Positions 27,863-37,600 of a stretch of DNA of 64,000 bases are shown here, one piece after another. Made by a program: the position numbers and the translations under genes. The notes beneath the pieces are model-generated. The model made no database searches, was not told the origin of the DNA, and saw only the letters and a program-made list of their open reading frames with translations. The stretch covers positions 310,001 through 374,000 of the forward strand of contig NZ_WAGX01000007.1 of assembly GCF_008830185.1 (NCBI RefSeq). The letters run 5' to 3'. Each line of letters opens with the position of its first letter. The stretch's first letter is position 1. The stretch is from Candidatus Galacturonatibacter soehngenii (GTDB lineage Bacteria > Bacillota > Clostridia > Lachnospirales > Lachnospiraceae).

Positions 27863-28765
27863 TTAACGATGTAATTGAGCATGTGTATTAGGTGCGGTTG
27901 ATAATTTTTTTGTAGGTGAAATACTTAATGAAGCTCCACCTGAAGAAAAAGATAATGATGGGCTTACAGAAGTACTGTATTTTGAATAGTGACCAAATCC
28001 ATCTACAACAGTAGTGTTACTTACATTTGGTTTTATTCTAAGTGCCATAAACGCTTTGTTAGATATTTCAGTTTCAACGATATTAAAAGTATAAGCATAT
28101 CCGCTTGTTGATTTCTCATTTGCGTTCCAATCATAATCAGTTTGATCAGGTTTATATATACCTAACTCTTGTGAATATAGTGTATATGTTCTTTTTAAGT
28201 ATTCGCTATTTGCTATTACTGAAAAATTAGCATTAGTTCCCAGACCAATTATATGAGTATTTATTGGTTGTAAAAAACCATTTGATTTTATATAAGTAAC
28301 ATCATTTGATAAGATATACTCCTTGGAATTAATAGAACCTAGTTTAGTTGTCATCTCCACCCAGCTAGTTGAAGTACTATCTGTATCCTCACTTAATGAT
28401 CTTATAAAAGAACTATCTAAATTAGCAGTAGTTTCAAAATTAAATTGGTCTTTAGAAATTTCTTTCATAGTTGTTTCGTTAAAATTATCTTTAGTATCAG
28501 TAGTACCATAAAGTGCATTAACAGTATTGTTTTTTTCTGTGCATTTATAGTATTTGGTAGTAGAAGTTACATTACTAACTTTTACATCTTTATACATAGT
28601 TTGTTTATTTTGGGGCATATTTTGATAAGTCTCATAATCAATACCTACTAACTTTAGACTAGAGTCATACCCATTACTAGTTGTCCCAGCATTGGAAAAA
28701 TTACAAGGAATTAGTGTCAATGCACTAATAATACTTAGTGATAATACTACGCTTTTTAATTTCAT
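27863..28765 (-). CDS. Secreted hypothetical protein
   Basis: 300 residues. Signal peptide about 1-26 (LSLSIISALTLIPCNFSNAG), then a Ser/Thr/Asn-rich beta protein; only two Cys lie within the first part. The C-terminal 40 residues (GHYSKYSTSVSPSLSFSSGGA...) are glycine/serine-rich with a regular beta pattern. Related proteins of unknown role are common in Firmicutes. The start has AGGAGGGG about 6 nt upstream. It is co-transcribed with the four-helix membrane protein. Confidence 0.6.
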   Translation of the reverse strand: MKLKSVVLSLSIISALTLIPCNFSNAGTTSNGYDSSLKLVGIDYETYQNMPQNKQTMYKDVKVSNVTSTTKYYKCTEKNNTVNALYGTTDTKDNFNETTMKEISKDQFNFETTANLDSSFIRSLSEDTDSTSTSWVEMTTKLGSINSKEYILSNDVTYIKSNGFLQPINTHIIGLGTNANFSVIANSEYLKRTYTLYSQELGIYKPDQTDYDWNANEKSTSGYAYTFNIVETEISNKAFMALRIKPNVSNTTVVDGFGHYSKYSTSVSPSLSFSSGGASLSISPTKKLSTAPNTHAQLHR

Positions 28766-29093
28766 GGTTATCCCCTCCTAATAGGTGTAAAATAATTCTA
28801 GTTAACACCAACTTTTTGTAGATAGCTTTTAATAAGCTACAGTAATTATAAAAACTATCTATTCCATCTTGTTAACTTTATTAAAATATAACCATTACTC
28901 AGTTTTCCCCCCTTTCTAATAATTAATCTTCATTATTTAAAACATAAAATATAAAGTAATATGTTTATATTTATAGTATACATGTTTTATATATTTTTTT
29001 CAACATATATTCTATTAAAATAGACGAGAATTTTTAAATTTAACTTTGACCACTAATAACATTGATTATTACACCTTTTTTTACAATAAATTA
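28766..29093. other. AT-rich intergenic region, no gene seen
   Basis: About 330 bp between two minus-strand genes. It contains the promoter and leader of the secreted-protein gene and possible A/T-rich promoter elements (TATAGTATACATG near 28974). No RNA motif, repeat or short coding frame with a ribosome site was recognised. Confidence 0.3.
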
Positions 29094-30158
29094 TTATCCT
29101 AACGAATCATAAGAGGCCAACAGAGTCTGAAACTCCTTTGTGTTTTGTAAAAAAGCATATTCAAGATGATCTGGATCTTTAAGCTCCTCTAATATCTTAG
29201 GTAAAATAAGTGTACCTAGATTCTCTTTTTTTTCTTCTTTTTGTTCTAAGTGTTGATACAAAATAGATTTTGTATAATCCCATTTGACCAAAAGTGCAGG
29301 CAACAATTTCTTTAAGACCAAGACGCATGCTGATGCATCTTTCATCGTCATTGCCAGTTCAAATTCAGGAACGTAGGAATTATACTCCCATTGATCAAAT
29401 AGTTGAGAAAAACGTTTCGTAACCTCTGCAATATATTTTGCATCGTTGACTCGATTTTGTTTTAAAGCTATCTCCATTAATCGAATTAAATCCGAGTAAA
29501 TATCATTGGTTTCTACAAGAAGTCTTTGCTCGATGGATTTTGCAGCTTCCTCATAGTTTTCAAGACACATAAATAGTTTTGTTTCTAAACGCTTTTTGTC
29601 TGTAGAGATTGGATCAGGCAATGTATCAAGAAGCGTTTTTGCTTTGACATATTCTTTTTGATTCATGTATTTTGAGATTAGCATGGATTTGGCTGTTGAA
29701 CTAATCTTAGGTATTTCACTTTGTGCTGCTCGTTCATAAAATCCTTCAATTTCAGCAGGGAGTAAATCCGCCTCATTAGGAAGGGAAAACATACTTTGTA
29801 GTCCCTCTAAGGTAAGAGCAACGTTTAAAATTAACTCATGACAATTTGGATATTCCAGAATCTTTTTTTTCGCTCGCTCAAATGCCGTTCTAATTCCTTT
29901 TTCTTTTGCAAGAGATACTAATTCTTCTGTAAAAACATTGATTTCTTTTGTTGTAAGCTCGTCTTGAAAGGACAATAAAGTATTCAAATCTGTATCTAAT
30001 AGGCGTGCCAAAGAGGGAAGTATAGTAATATCTGGATAAGTGACACCTCTTTCCCATTTGTTTACAGCAGGAGCAGATACCCCAAGATAATTAGCCATCT
30101 GCTCTTGGGTAAGTCCTTGCTTGGTTCTTAGCTTATGAATCACTTCGTTGATTTGCAT
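29094..30158 (-). CDS. XRE-family regulator with TPR-like helical domain
   Basis: 354 residues from ATG 30158 (AAAGGAG upstream). The N-terminal HTH_3 (about 6-60, LRTKQGLTQEQMANYLGVSA) is followed by a long all-helical part (about 75-350) with repeated 30-40 residue helix pairs, as in Rgg/RNPP-like or other TPR-containing regulators. These often bind peptides, but the ligand is not known here. No dedicated peptide gene is visible next to it. Confidence 0.7.
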   Translation of the reverse strand: MQINEVIHKLRTKQGLTQEQMANYLGVSAPAVNKWERGVTYPDITILPSLARLLDTDLNTLLSFQDELTTKEINVFTEELVSLAKEKGIRTAFERAKKKILEYPNCHELILNVALTLEGLQSMFSLPNEADLLPAEIEGFYERAAQSEIPKISSTAKSMLISKYMNQKEYVKAKTLLDTLPDPISTDKKRLETKLFMCLENYEEAAKSIEQRLLVETNDIYSDLIRLMEIALKQNRVNDAKYIAEVTKRFSQLFDQWEYNSYVPEFELAMTMKDASACVLVLKKLLPALLVKWDYTKSILYQHLEQKEEKKENLGTLILPKILEELKDPDHLEYAFLQNTKEFQTLLASYDSLG

Positions 30159-30381
30159 AAAAACACTCCTTTTTTTATAGTTGCAAAGTACTTTACATAA
30201 AAATTGTAACACAGTATATCATGAGGGACAATTGCGCAAATGTTAATGATTCGTTAAAAAAATTAACCGTTGGTTATATAAAGTAGTAAAGTTTACCAAT
30301 CATTTAATACGTTTCTTTTATACATAGATTTTAAGAAACTGCGGATATTATTAGTAAATTATGTATGAAGGGAGATTTTTT

Positions 30382-30516
30382 ATGCCAAAGGATAGCCAGC
30401 CAGATAATAAGGAAGCAAGAATGGAAAAATGCAATGGACAAACACCTATCACAAGAGAAAATATGAATAAGAATAAGAATGCAAAGCGTAAATCCATAGA
30501 ACATAATGATGTGTAA
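30382..30516 (+). CDS. Short hydrophilic hypothetical protein
   Basis: 44 residues, GAAGGGAG 7 nt before ATG. Very polar and charged (PKDSQPDNKEARMEKCNGQT ...), no hydrophobic segment. It lies 24 bp before the flavin-type protein gene. It is supported mainly by the good ribosome site; function unknown. Confidence 0.45.
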   Translation: MPKDSQPDNKEARMEKCNGQTPITRENMNKNKNAKRKSIEHNDV

Positions 30517-30540
30517 TTTGAAAAGGAGGTAGAGTAAATT

Positions 30541-30942
30541 ATGAATGAGATAATCGAGTTCTTAAACAATAACAAATTCGGTAGTCTTGCAACAAATAGC
30601 TATGATAAGCCCGATTTAAGACCATTTGAGATGGTGTTTTACAGCGATCAGAAAATGTATTTCTACACAACAGTAGATTCGGATGTAGCAAATCAGCTAG
30701 GTGAAAACTCCAATATCTGCTTTTGTGCAACAGACCAATCCTACAACTATGTAAAAGTAAGCGGAAGCGTAATATTTAGTGATAAGCAAGAGGATAAGGA
30801 TAAAATATTGGAAAATAGTGAGTTTGCAAAAGAAATTTTTAAGAAATTAGATATAAATAAAATGAAGGTTTTTTATCTTGAACATGGAGAGTGTAAAAAA
30901 CATCTTCATAACAACAACCAGACCATTGTAGAAAAATTTTAG
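30541..30942 (+). CDS. Pyridoxamine 5'-phosphate oxidase-like flavin protein
   Basis: 133 residues. The split-barrel fold typical of the family is suggested by FGSLATNSYDKPDLRPF, MYFYTTVDSDVANQL and NICFCATDQSYNYVKVSG. Members bind FMN or F420/heme; the substrate is not known. AAAGGAGG ribosome site before ATG. It ends at a strong terminator. Confidence 0.75.
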   Translation: MNEIIEFLNNNKFGSLATNSYDKPDLRPFEMVFYSDQKMYFYTTVDSDVANQLGENSNICFCATDQSYNYVKVSGSVIFSDKQEDKDKILENSEFAKEIFKKLDINKMKVFYLEHGECKKHLHNNNQTIVEKF

Positions 30943-30952
30943 CATGCATAGT

Positions 30953-30999
30953 ATAATAGCCTTTAAAAGTTAAAAAACAAAACTTTTAAAGGCTATTAT
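30953..30999 (+). terminator. Terminator after the flavin-protein gene
   Basis: A 19-bp near-perfect stem: ATAATAGCCTTTAAAAGTT (30953-30971) with AACTTTTAAAGGCTATTAT (30981-30999), 9-nt loop. Confidence 0.7.
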
Positions 31000-31060
31000 T
31001 ATGAGAAAATAATGATATAATGGTAGATAGAAATTACAAAAAATTACAGGAGATAACAAC

Positions 31061-32251
31061 TTGAAAAAATTAACTTACAATCATACCATATATGCGTGTT
31101 TTATTGGCTACATAGTTCAGGCTATTATTAATAATTTTGCGCCCTTACTGTTTCTAACCTTTCAATCTGAATTTAAAATTTCACTTGATAAAATAGCACT
31201 GTTGACGACGATTAATTTTAGTATTCAAATCTTAGTTGATTTATTGGCAACCAAGTTTGTAGATAAAATTGGTTATCGAGCTTGTGTTATTCTAGCACAT
31301 ATTTGTTCAGTATTCGGAATTGCTGGGTTGGCATTCTTTACGTATATGCCTATTCATCCCTACATAGGAATTATAATTGCCATAATCTTTTGTGCAATTG
31401 GAGGTGGAATCATTGAAGTATTAATCAGTCCTATTGTAGAAGCTTGCCCAGGAGAGAGAAAAGATGCTGCTATGAGTTTATTGCATTCCTTTTATTGTTG
31501 GGGTCATGTTGGAGTAGTGGTTCTTTCCAGTATATTTTTTGCAATGGTAGGGATTGAAAAATGGAGGTACTTAGCTATATTATGGGCCGTTGTTCCCTTA
31601 GCAAACATTATTTTATTTATAAAAGTGCCAATTGCTACGTTATTATCTGAGGACGAAGAAGGATATCGTATTGGGCAATTATTTAAAATGAAGCAGTTTT
31701 GGATATTGATACTTCTTATGGCAAGTGCAGGAGCTTGCGAACAAGCAGTTTCTCAATGGGCAAGTGCATATGCAGAAAGTGTTATGCAGGTACCAAAACT
31801 AGTGGGAGACTTAGCAGGGCCGCTCTTGTTTGCAGTAACAATGGGATGTACGAGACTATATTATGGAAAGTTTAGTCAAAGATTAAAGCTAGAACAATTC
31901 ATGGTATTAGCGGGAGTTTTTTGTGCTATCAGTTATCTGCTAATCGCACTTCCAAAGCAAGTTGCAATTGGATTTATCGGATTTGCCCTTTGCGGTTTTG
32001 CGGTTGGAATCCTTTGGCCAGGAACCTTTAGCATAGCGGCAAAACAGATTCGTGGCGGTGGAACGGCTATGTTTGCATTTTTAGCGCTTGCGGGTGATCT
32101 TGGGTGCGCAGGTGGACCTACTTATGTTGGGATGGTATCAAAGTGGTTTGATAACAATATGAGATGGGGAATCTTATTTGCATTGATTTTCCCGATTTTA
32201 TTATTAACTGGACTTAGTTTGAATCATAAGGTGAGCCAGGAAACAGCATAA
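31061..32251 (+). CDS. MFS transporter
   Basis: 396 residues, TTG start with AGGAGA upstream. About 12 helices; the loop-2/3 motif is TKFVDKIGYR. It resembles sugar/fucose-permease-like or unclassified MFS carriers. Substrate not deducible. It is a single gene ending at a terminator. Confidence 0.75.
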   Translation: MKKLTYNHTIYACFIGYIVQAIINNFAPLLFLTFQSEFKISLDKIALLTTINFSIQILVDLLATKFVDKIGYRACVILAHICSVFGIAGLAFFTYMPIHPYIGIIIAIIFCAIGGGIIEVLISPIVEACPGERKDAAMSLLHSFYCWGHVGVVVLSSIFFAMVGIEKWRYLAILWAVVPLANIILFIKVPIATLLSEDEEGYRIGQLFKMKQFWILILLMASAGACEQAVSQWASAYAESVMQVPKLVGDLAGPLLFAVTMGCTRLYYGKFSQRLKLEQFMVLAGVFCAISYLLIALPKQVAIGFIGFALCGFAVGILWPGTFSIAAKQIRGGGTAMFAFLALAGDLGCAGGPTYVGMVSKWFDNNMRWGILFALIFPILLLTGLSLNHKVSQETA

Positions 32252-32313
32252 AAAGGTACGAGGAGATGAATATGAGGAAATAACATATCATCGCATTGAA
32301 ATAAAGTAATATT

Positions 32314-32347
32314 AAAAAAAAGACTCTGTTACCCAGAGTCTTTTTTT
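32314..32347 (+). terminator. Terminator after the MFS gene
   Basis: AAAAAAAGACTCTG (32314-32327) pairs with CAGAGTCTTTTTTT (32334-32347); a perfect 14-bp stem with a T-run. Symmetric, so it can work in both directions. Confidence 0.8.
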
Positions 32348-32450
32348 GATATAATGAAACCTATCCAAAGAAAGATTAGTGGTTTAAAGCCATTATATTT
32401 TCTTATAAAATAAAATATCATATCTACTTACAGTAAAAAGGGATGAAAAT

Positions 32451-32966
32451 ATGCAAATAAGAAAAAGTACAAAAAGTGATTTGGAACAAATTATAAAATT
32501 ATTTGAACAAGCAAGAATATTTATGAGAGAAAATGGAAATCCCAATCAATGGGGCAATGATTATCCACCGATTTCTCTGATTGAAGAAGATATAGAAGCA
32601 GGAATTAGCTATGTTTGTGAACACGAAAAACGAGTGGTAGGAACCTTTATGTTTTTTGAAGGTCAAGATGAAACCTACGCAACCATATACGATGGAGAGT
32701 GGCTCAATGATAAGCCTTATGGCGTAATTCACAGAATTACCACCGCTACAGACACCAAAGGTGTCGCAACCTTTTGTCTTACTTGGTGTTATGAGCAATG
32801 TCGCAATTTAAAGATTGATACCCATGAGGATAACATACCAATGCAGAATTTATTAAACAAGAATGGATTTCAAAGATGCGGTATCATACATCTAAAGAAT
32901 GGAAAAGAAAGGATTGCTTTTCAAAAATGGGAAGCCAATTCTAAGGAGTTTGGAAAACATGAATAA
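32451..32966 (+). CDS. GNAT-family N-acetyltransferase
   Basis: 171 residues. Start MQIRKSTKSDLEQI and the late strand-helix segment IDTHEDNIPMQNLLNKNGFQ are GNAT marks. The acetyl-CoA loop is weak (IHRITTATDTKGVATFCL). Acceptor unknown. It overlaps rlmD by 8 bp, so the pair is coupled. Confidence 0.75.
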   Translation: MQIRKSTKSDLEQIIKLFEQARIFMRENGNPNQWGNDYPPISLIEEDIEAGISYVCEHEKRVVGTFMFFEGQDETYATIYDGEWLNDKPYGVIHRITTATDTKGVATFCLTWCYEQCRNLKIDTHEDNIPMQNLLNKNGFQRCGIIHLKNGKERIAFQKWEANSKEFGKHE

Positions 32967-34314
32967 AAATGATATATTCACTGTTACAATAGAAGATATG
33001 GGTGCAGAAGGCGAAGGAATCGGAAAAGTGGATGGATTTACTTGGTTTGTAAAAGATGCAGTCATCGGTGATGTAGTAAACGTAAAAGCCATGAAGGTAA
33101 AAAAGAACTATGGGTATGCAAGGCTATTGGAAATACTAGAACCATCCACTTACCGTGTAGAGCCAAAATGCGAATTCCATAGACAATGCGGAGGTTGTCA
33201 GATACAGGCCCTTGATTATAAGCAGCAGTTATTATTTAAAGAAAATAAAGTGCGCAATAACTTAAAACGAATCGGTGGCTTTCATGACCTTACAATACGC
33301 CCCGTAATTGGTATGGAGAATCCTTATCATTACAGGAATAAAGCACAATTTCCGATTCGTCAAGATAAGGATGGAAATATTATAACAGGGTTTTATGCGG
33401 GAAGAAGCCATACGGTTATAGCCAATACCAAATGCTACCTTGGTGATGACATAAATGAGGAAATTCTAGATATCGTACTCTTCTTTATGAAGAAATATAA
33501 GATATCAGCGTATGATGAAGAAACTGGAAAAGGACTCGTTCGCCATGTATTGATACGTGTTGGATTTACGACCAGAGAAATTATGGTTTGTTTAATTATA
33601 AATGGGAAGGAATTGCCAAATAGTCAAAAACTAGTGGATTGCTTGCAAAAAATTAAAGGGATGACTAGTATTTCCATTAATATAAATAAGGAAATTACAA
33701 ATGTAATACTTGGGGAAACAGTAAAAACACTTTGGGGACAAGATTACATTACAGATTATATTGGAAACGTTAAATATCAGATTTCGCCATTATCTTTTTA
33801 TCAAGTAAATCCAGTACAAACCAAAAAGCTCTATGAAACAGCTCTTTCTTTTGCTAAACTTACAGGCGATGAAGTAGTATGGGATTTATACTGTGGTATT
33901 GGTACAATCTCATTATTTCTAGCACAAAAGGCGAAGAAGGTAATGGGAGTTGAAATTGTACCACAGGCCATCGAAGATGCAAAAAAGAATGCTCAAATCA
34001 ATGGAATAACAAATGCTTCTTTTTATGTAGGAAAAGCAGAGGAAGTACTTCCAAATAAATTTAAAAATGATGGAGAATACGCAGAAGTAATCGTGGTAGA
34101 CCCGCCTAGAAAGGGTTGTGACGAAACACTGTTAGATACAATCGCCCAGATGAATCCAAAACGAGTGGTGTATGTAAGCTGTGACTCGGCTACTTTAGCA
34201 AGGGATTTACGGTATTTGTGTGATAGAGGGTATGAGGTGAAGGAAGTACAGCCAGTTGATATGTTTGGGCATACGGTGCACTGTGAAGTAATCGTCAAGT
34301 TAGAAAAACATTAA
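32959..34314 (+). CDS. rlmD: 23S rRNA (uracil-5-)-methyltransferase, RlmD/RumA family
   Basis: 451 residues from ATG 32959 (AAGGAG about 10 nt upstream). TRAM domain (about 1-55, MGAEGEGIGKVDGFTWFV), iron-sulfur Cys cluster CEFHRQCGGC, SAM-binding DLYCGIGTISLFLA, DPPRKGCDE, and catalytic Cys in VYVSCDSATLARDL. It makes m5U in 23S rRNA (1939-type or the dual 747/1939 site in Firmicutes). Its tail DMFGHTVHCEVIVKL is the normal end of the family, and five detached copies of such tails occur in the following 28 kb, all on the same strand. Confidence 0.9.
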   Translation: MNKNDIFTVTIEDMGAEGEGIGKVDGFTWFVKDAVIGDVVNVKAMKVKKNYGYARLLEILEPSTYRVEPKCEFHRQCGGCQIQALDYKQQLLFKENKVRNNLKRIGGFHDLTIRPVIGMENPYHYRNKAQFPIRQDKDGNIITGFYAGRSHTVIANTKCYLGDDINEEILDIVLFFMKKYKISAYDEETGKGLVRHVLIRVGFTTREIMVCLIINGKELPNSQKLVDCLQKIKGMTSISININKEITNVILGETVKTLWGQDYITDYIGNVKYQISPLSFYQVNPVQTKKLYETALSFAKLTGDEVVWDLYCGIGTISLFLAQKAKKVMGVEIVPQAIEDAKKNAQINGITNASFYVGKAEEVLPNKFKNDGEYAEVIVVDPPRKGCDETLLDTIAQMNPKRVVYVSCDSATLARDLRYLCDRGYEVKEVQPVDMFGHTVHCEVIVKLEKH

Positions 34315-34336
34315 AACATTGTAATATCAATAGTTT

Positions 34337-34371
34337 AAGCCATTGAATGTGTAGATGACATTCAATGGCTT
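34337..34371 (+). terminator. Terminator after rlmD
   Basis: AAGCCATTGAATGT (34337-34350) pairs with ACATTCAATGGCTT (34358-34371), followed by TTG. Confidence 0.65.
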
Positions 34372-34675
34372 TTGTGTATGTGAGAACAAATCTACTTGAT
34401 TCCTGATCAAAATATAAACGGAAAAAATCTTTTATTTGTCAAATTATAGAATTATTAGTTGAGAAATGCTACAAGATGCTATAGAATTAATGTAATAATA
34501 TCAAAGAATTGGTGAAAAAGCGTTAGATAGATTTCTGTATTATCTAAGGATTAGATTCATTCTAGATTATGGTTGTTAGATAAGTGCTAGAATATCTGAA
34601 CTTAAGGAAAGTAAAAGTATAAGGAAATTTTCCAAATAGAAAAAAGATAGATGGAAATAATGAGGAGGAGATCAC
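34372..34675. other. Leader region of the STAND defence gene
   Basis: About 300 bp without a coding frame of note. It should hold the promoter of the large gene; TTGTCA at 34437-34442 is a candidate -35 with no convincing -10. A strong GAGGAGGAG ribosome site lies just before ATG 34676. No RNA motif recognised. Confidence 0.3.
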
Positions 34676-37600
34676 ATGGGATTATCAGATGCACATAAAG
34701 GATATGAATATCAAGACTTACTTACTTCATATTTTATTATTAACGACCTTCTTAAAGGAAATTCTTCAGAGTTCAAGGTTGACATTAAGGAATGCGATGA
34801 TGATAAATTCGATGATCTTACCGTGATTAATAATAATGAGGTAGTAAAACGACAGATTAAGTATAGTGATGATAAAATTGTAGCAAAAGGTGATTTCTCA
34901 TCTATAGATTATGATCTCGCTCTAGATGTGCTATACAATTCATGGGAAAAGTTAGATTACGAAAGAGATGTATCATTAAAAATACTTCTTGCATGGGACT
35001 ATAATGATAATCTTGATTTTTTAGAAGAGATAGGAACAAGCAATGATTTTACATATTCAAATGTGAAACAATATAGGATCAATATAGATAAAATTTGGTC
35101 TGTAAAAGAAGAAAGACCCATAAGTTCTTGGAGACGATTAAGAAATAATATGGAAGGGGTATCCAGGGAAAGTTTCAAGGAATTCCTCCAAGATTTAAAA
35201 GTAGAGCTATGCTTACCAAAAGCAAGTTTAGATATAGGAAATAAAGGTGAAATGGAAAGAATCACTGTCGATTGTCTAAAGGATTTTGGTGTAGGAACTT
35301 ATCCGAATCATGAAGTATCACCAGAAAACGTCCTCCTTAGGCTAATGAATATTGTAAAGAATGCAAGAGCTAACCAGAAAACACTAAAAACGCATCAGGT
35401 AGTTAGTGCTTTAGGTCTAGTTGTTGGCTATGGGAACATAGAACAACTATTTCCTGTTGATTTAAGCAATAATATATACGATATAAATACATTTGAAGAA
35501 TTCTATTCAAATATCTGTAAGAACAATAAAACTTTATTAATTGGTGAACCGGGATCTGGAAAATCGTGGTTTATTACTAACTTTATTGAGTACCTTAAAT
35601 CACAAAAGATTTTATTTGCTAGGCATTATTGTTATACAAGTTTGGATGATATATTTTATTCAGATAGAATCACATCGAATATATTCATGGCTAATCTTAT
35701 TAGAGATATTATGCTTGTCTGTCCAGAGTTAAAGGACATAAAGACATCAAAGTTTGGTGTTGATGAAAATGAACTTCAATCACTAATTGACCATATTGAT
35801 AAAGAGATTGTCTTAATAATAGACGGACTTGACCACATTGAGAGGATAAAGTCATCCAATGAATCTGCTGTAGGAGCAAATAAGACTGATATCATAGAGA
35901 TAATCAAGCGATTAAATGTGCCTGAAAACGTGAAAATCGTCGTTGTATCACAGCCAGTTTCAGAAGTATTAGAATTATGTGGACAAAATTATACACTCAC
36001 TGAAATTCAAAACTGGGATACAAGTAGGATTAATAGATACCTTGAAATTAGGTGTATTGGTATGTATGAAGAAATAGAAGAAGTGACATTAAGTAGCTAT
36101 TTATTTAATAAGAGCAATGGCAATCCTCTATATGTTACTTATTTAGTCAATGAACTTTCGAGAGCTAGTATTCTAGATTCATGGATGGATATCCTTGACT
36201 CAATTCCAGACTATAATGATGATTTAAAGGGGTACTACGATTATTTATTAGAACAGATTGATGAAGATCATAAAGTAGTATATGTATTATCTGGAGCATC
36301 TTTCTATTTAAGTATTGAAGAACTGAAAGATATAACAGGTTTAGGTAGCTATGTTGAAAAGAGGATAAAGATACTACGCAGCATACTTAAAGAAAGTGTT
36401 GTAAATGGTGGTTTTATAATTTACCATGAAAGTTTCCGGCGATATATACTAGAATTACTTGAAAGAAATGGGCTATCAATTTATGAGAATATATATAAAG
36501 ATCTTATCATGTGGCTTGAGAGTATAGGTGTATATAGCAATAATAAAGCATACAACAATTTGTTTCGCTTGTTATATGAATTAGGCCAATATGATAGACT
36601 ATTGGAATATGCTAATGTTGAGTTTGTTAGTGAAAGTTTATTTAAAGGATATGGATTTAATGCAATAAAGAAAAATTCAGATTATCTTGTGAAAGCTGTA
36701 ACTAAGAAAAAGTCATTCGATAAATTGGTAATACTTTCAGAATTGTCCAATATAGTATTAAATGCAGAATTTGACTATGAAATTTATGAAGGAAAGTACT
36801 CGATGTGCATTGGACAAATTCATGGGTTTCAATGGTTAAGTGAAATACTTATATATGAAGGAAAAGCGAACATGCCTTTGAAAGAAGGATTGAGAGTCTG
36901 CTACTCCTGCTCACGTAATTATATTACTCCACCGTGGGATCTATATATAAATGAGATGCTAGAGGAAAGTAAACATAATAGAAATATCAATTGGGAAGAA
37001 GAAAAAGAACAACTTAAATATTTGACAGCTGCTTCAGTTGATATTGACAAAAATCGAGATAGTGTTGTTCGCTATGCAACTGATAGTGGAAATATAGAAT
37101 ATATGAAAATTGTATTAAATGAGTATGTTCATAGAGACAGATTAGTTGAGCTCATCTCACTTATTACAGATATGGGATTAATAGAACAATGGCATGGCTT
37201 GATAGAGGGCACTGATCAAGACGAGTTAGATGTAGTATATGCAAAAGATATTCTCAATACAGTAAAAACTTCTGATAGTATTTATGGTGATGCGGAAAAT
37301 AAAATTAAATATCTGGTTGAAAATGCAATGAAAATTTATGAAACATATCCTCATCATGTAGATAGATTAATTGAAGACATTACTGATTTAAGTTGGTTTC
37401 ATAATTGGATTATCTTTGTTTTTCAAGCTAGTAAGATTGAGAAAAAAAGTGAAATTACCGGAGATGATTTAGTAGAAATTTATTCAAATCTAAATAGGGT
37501 AACAGAGGTAGCAAATCACAGTATACGCACTATGGACTTATATGGTTTAAGAGAAGAAATTTATGATACTATCCAAAAGCCACTGAGAGATGTAAGTTTA

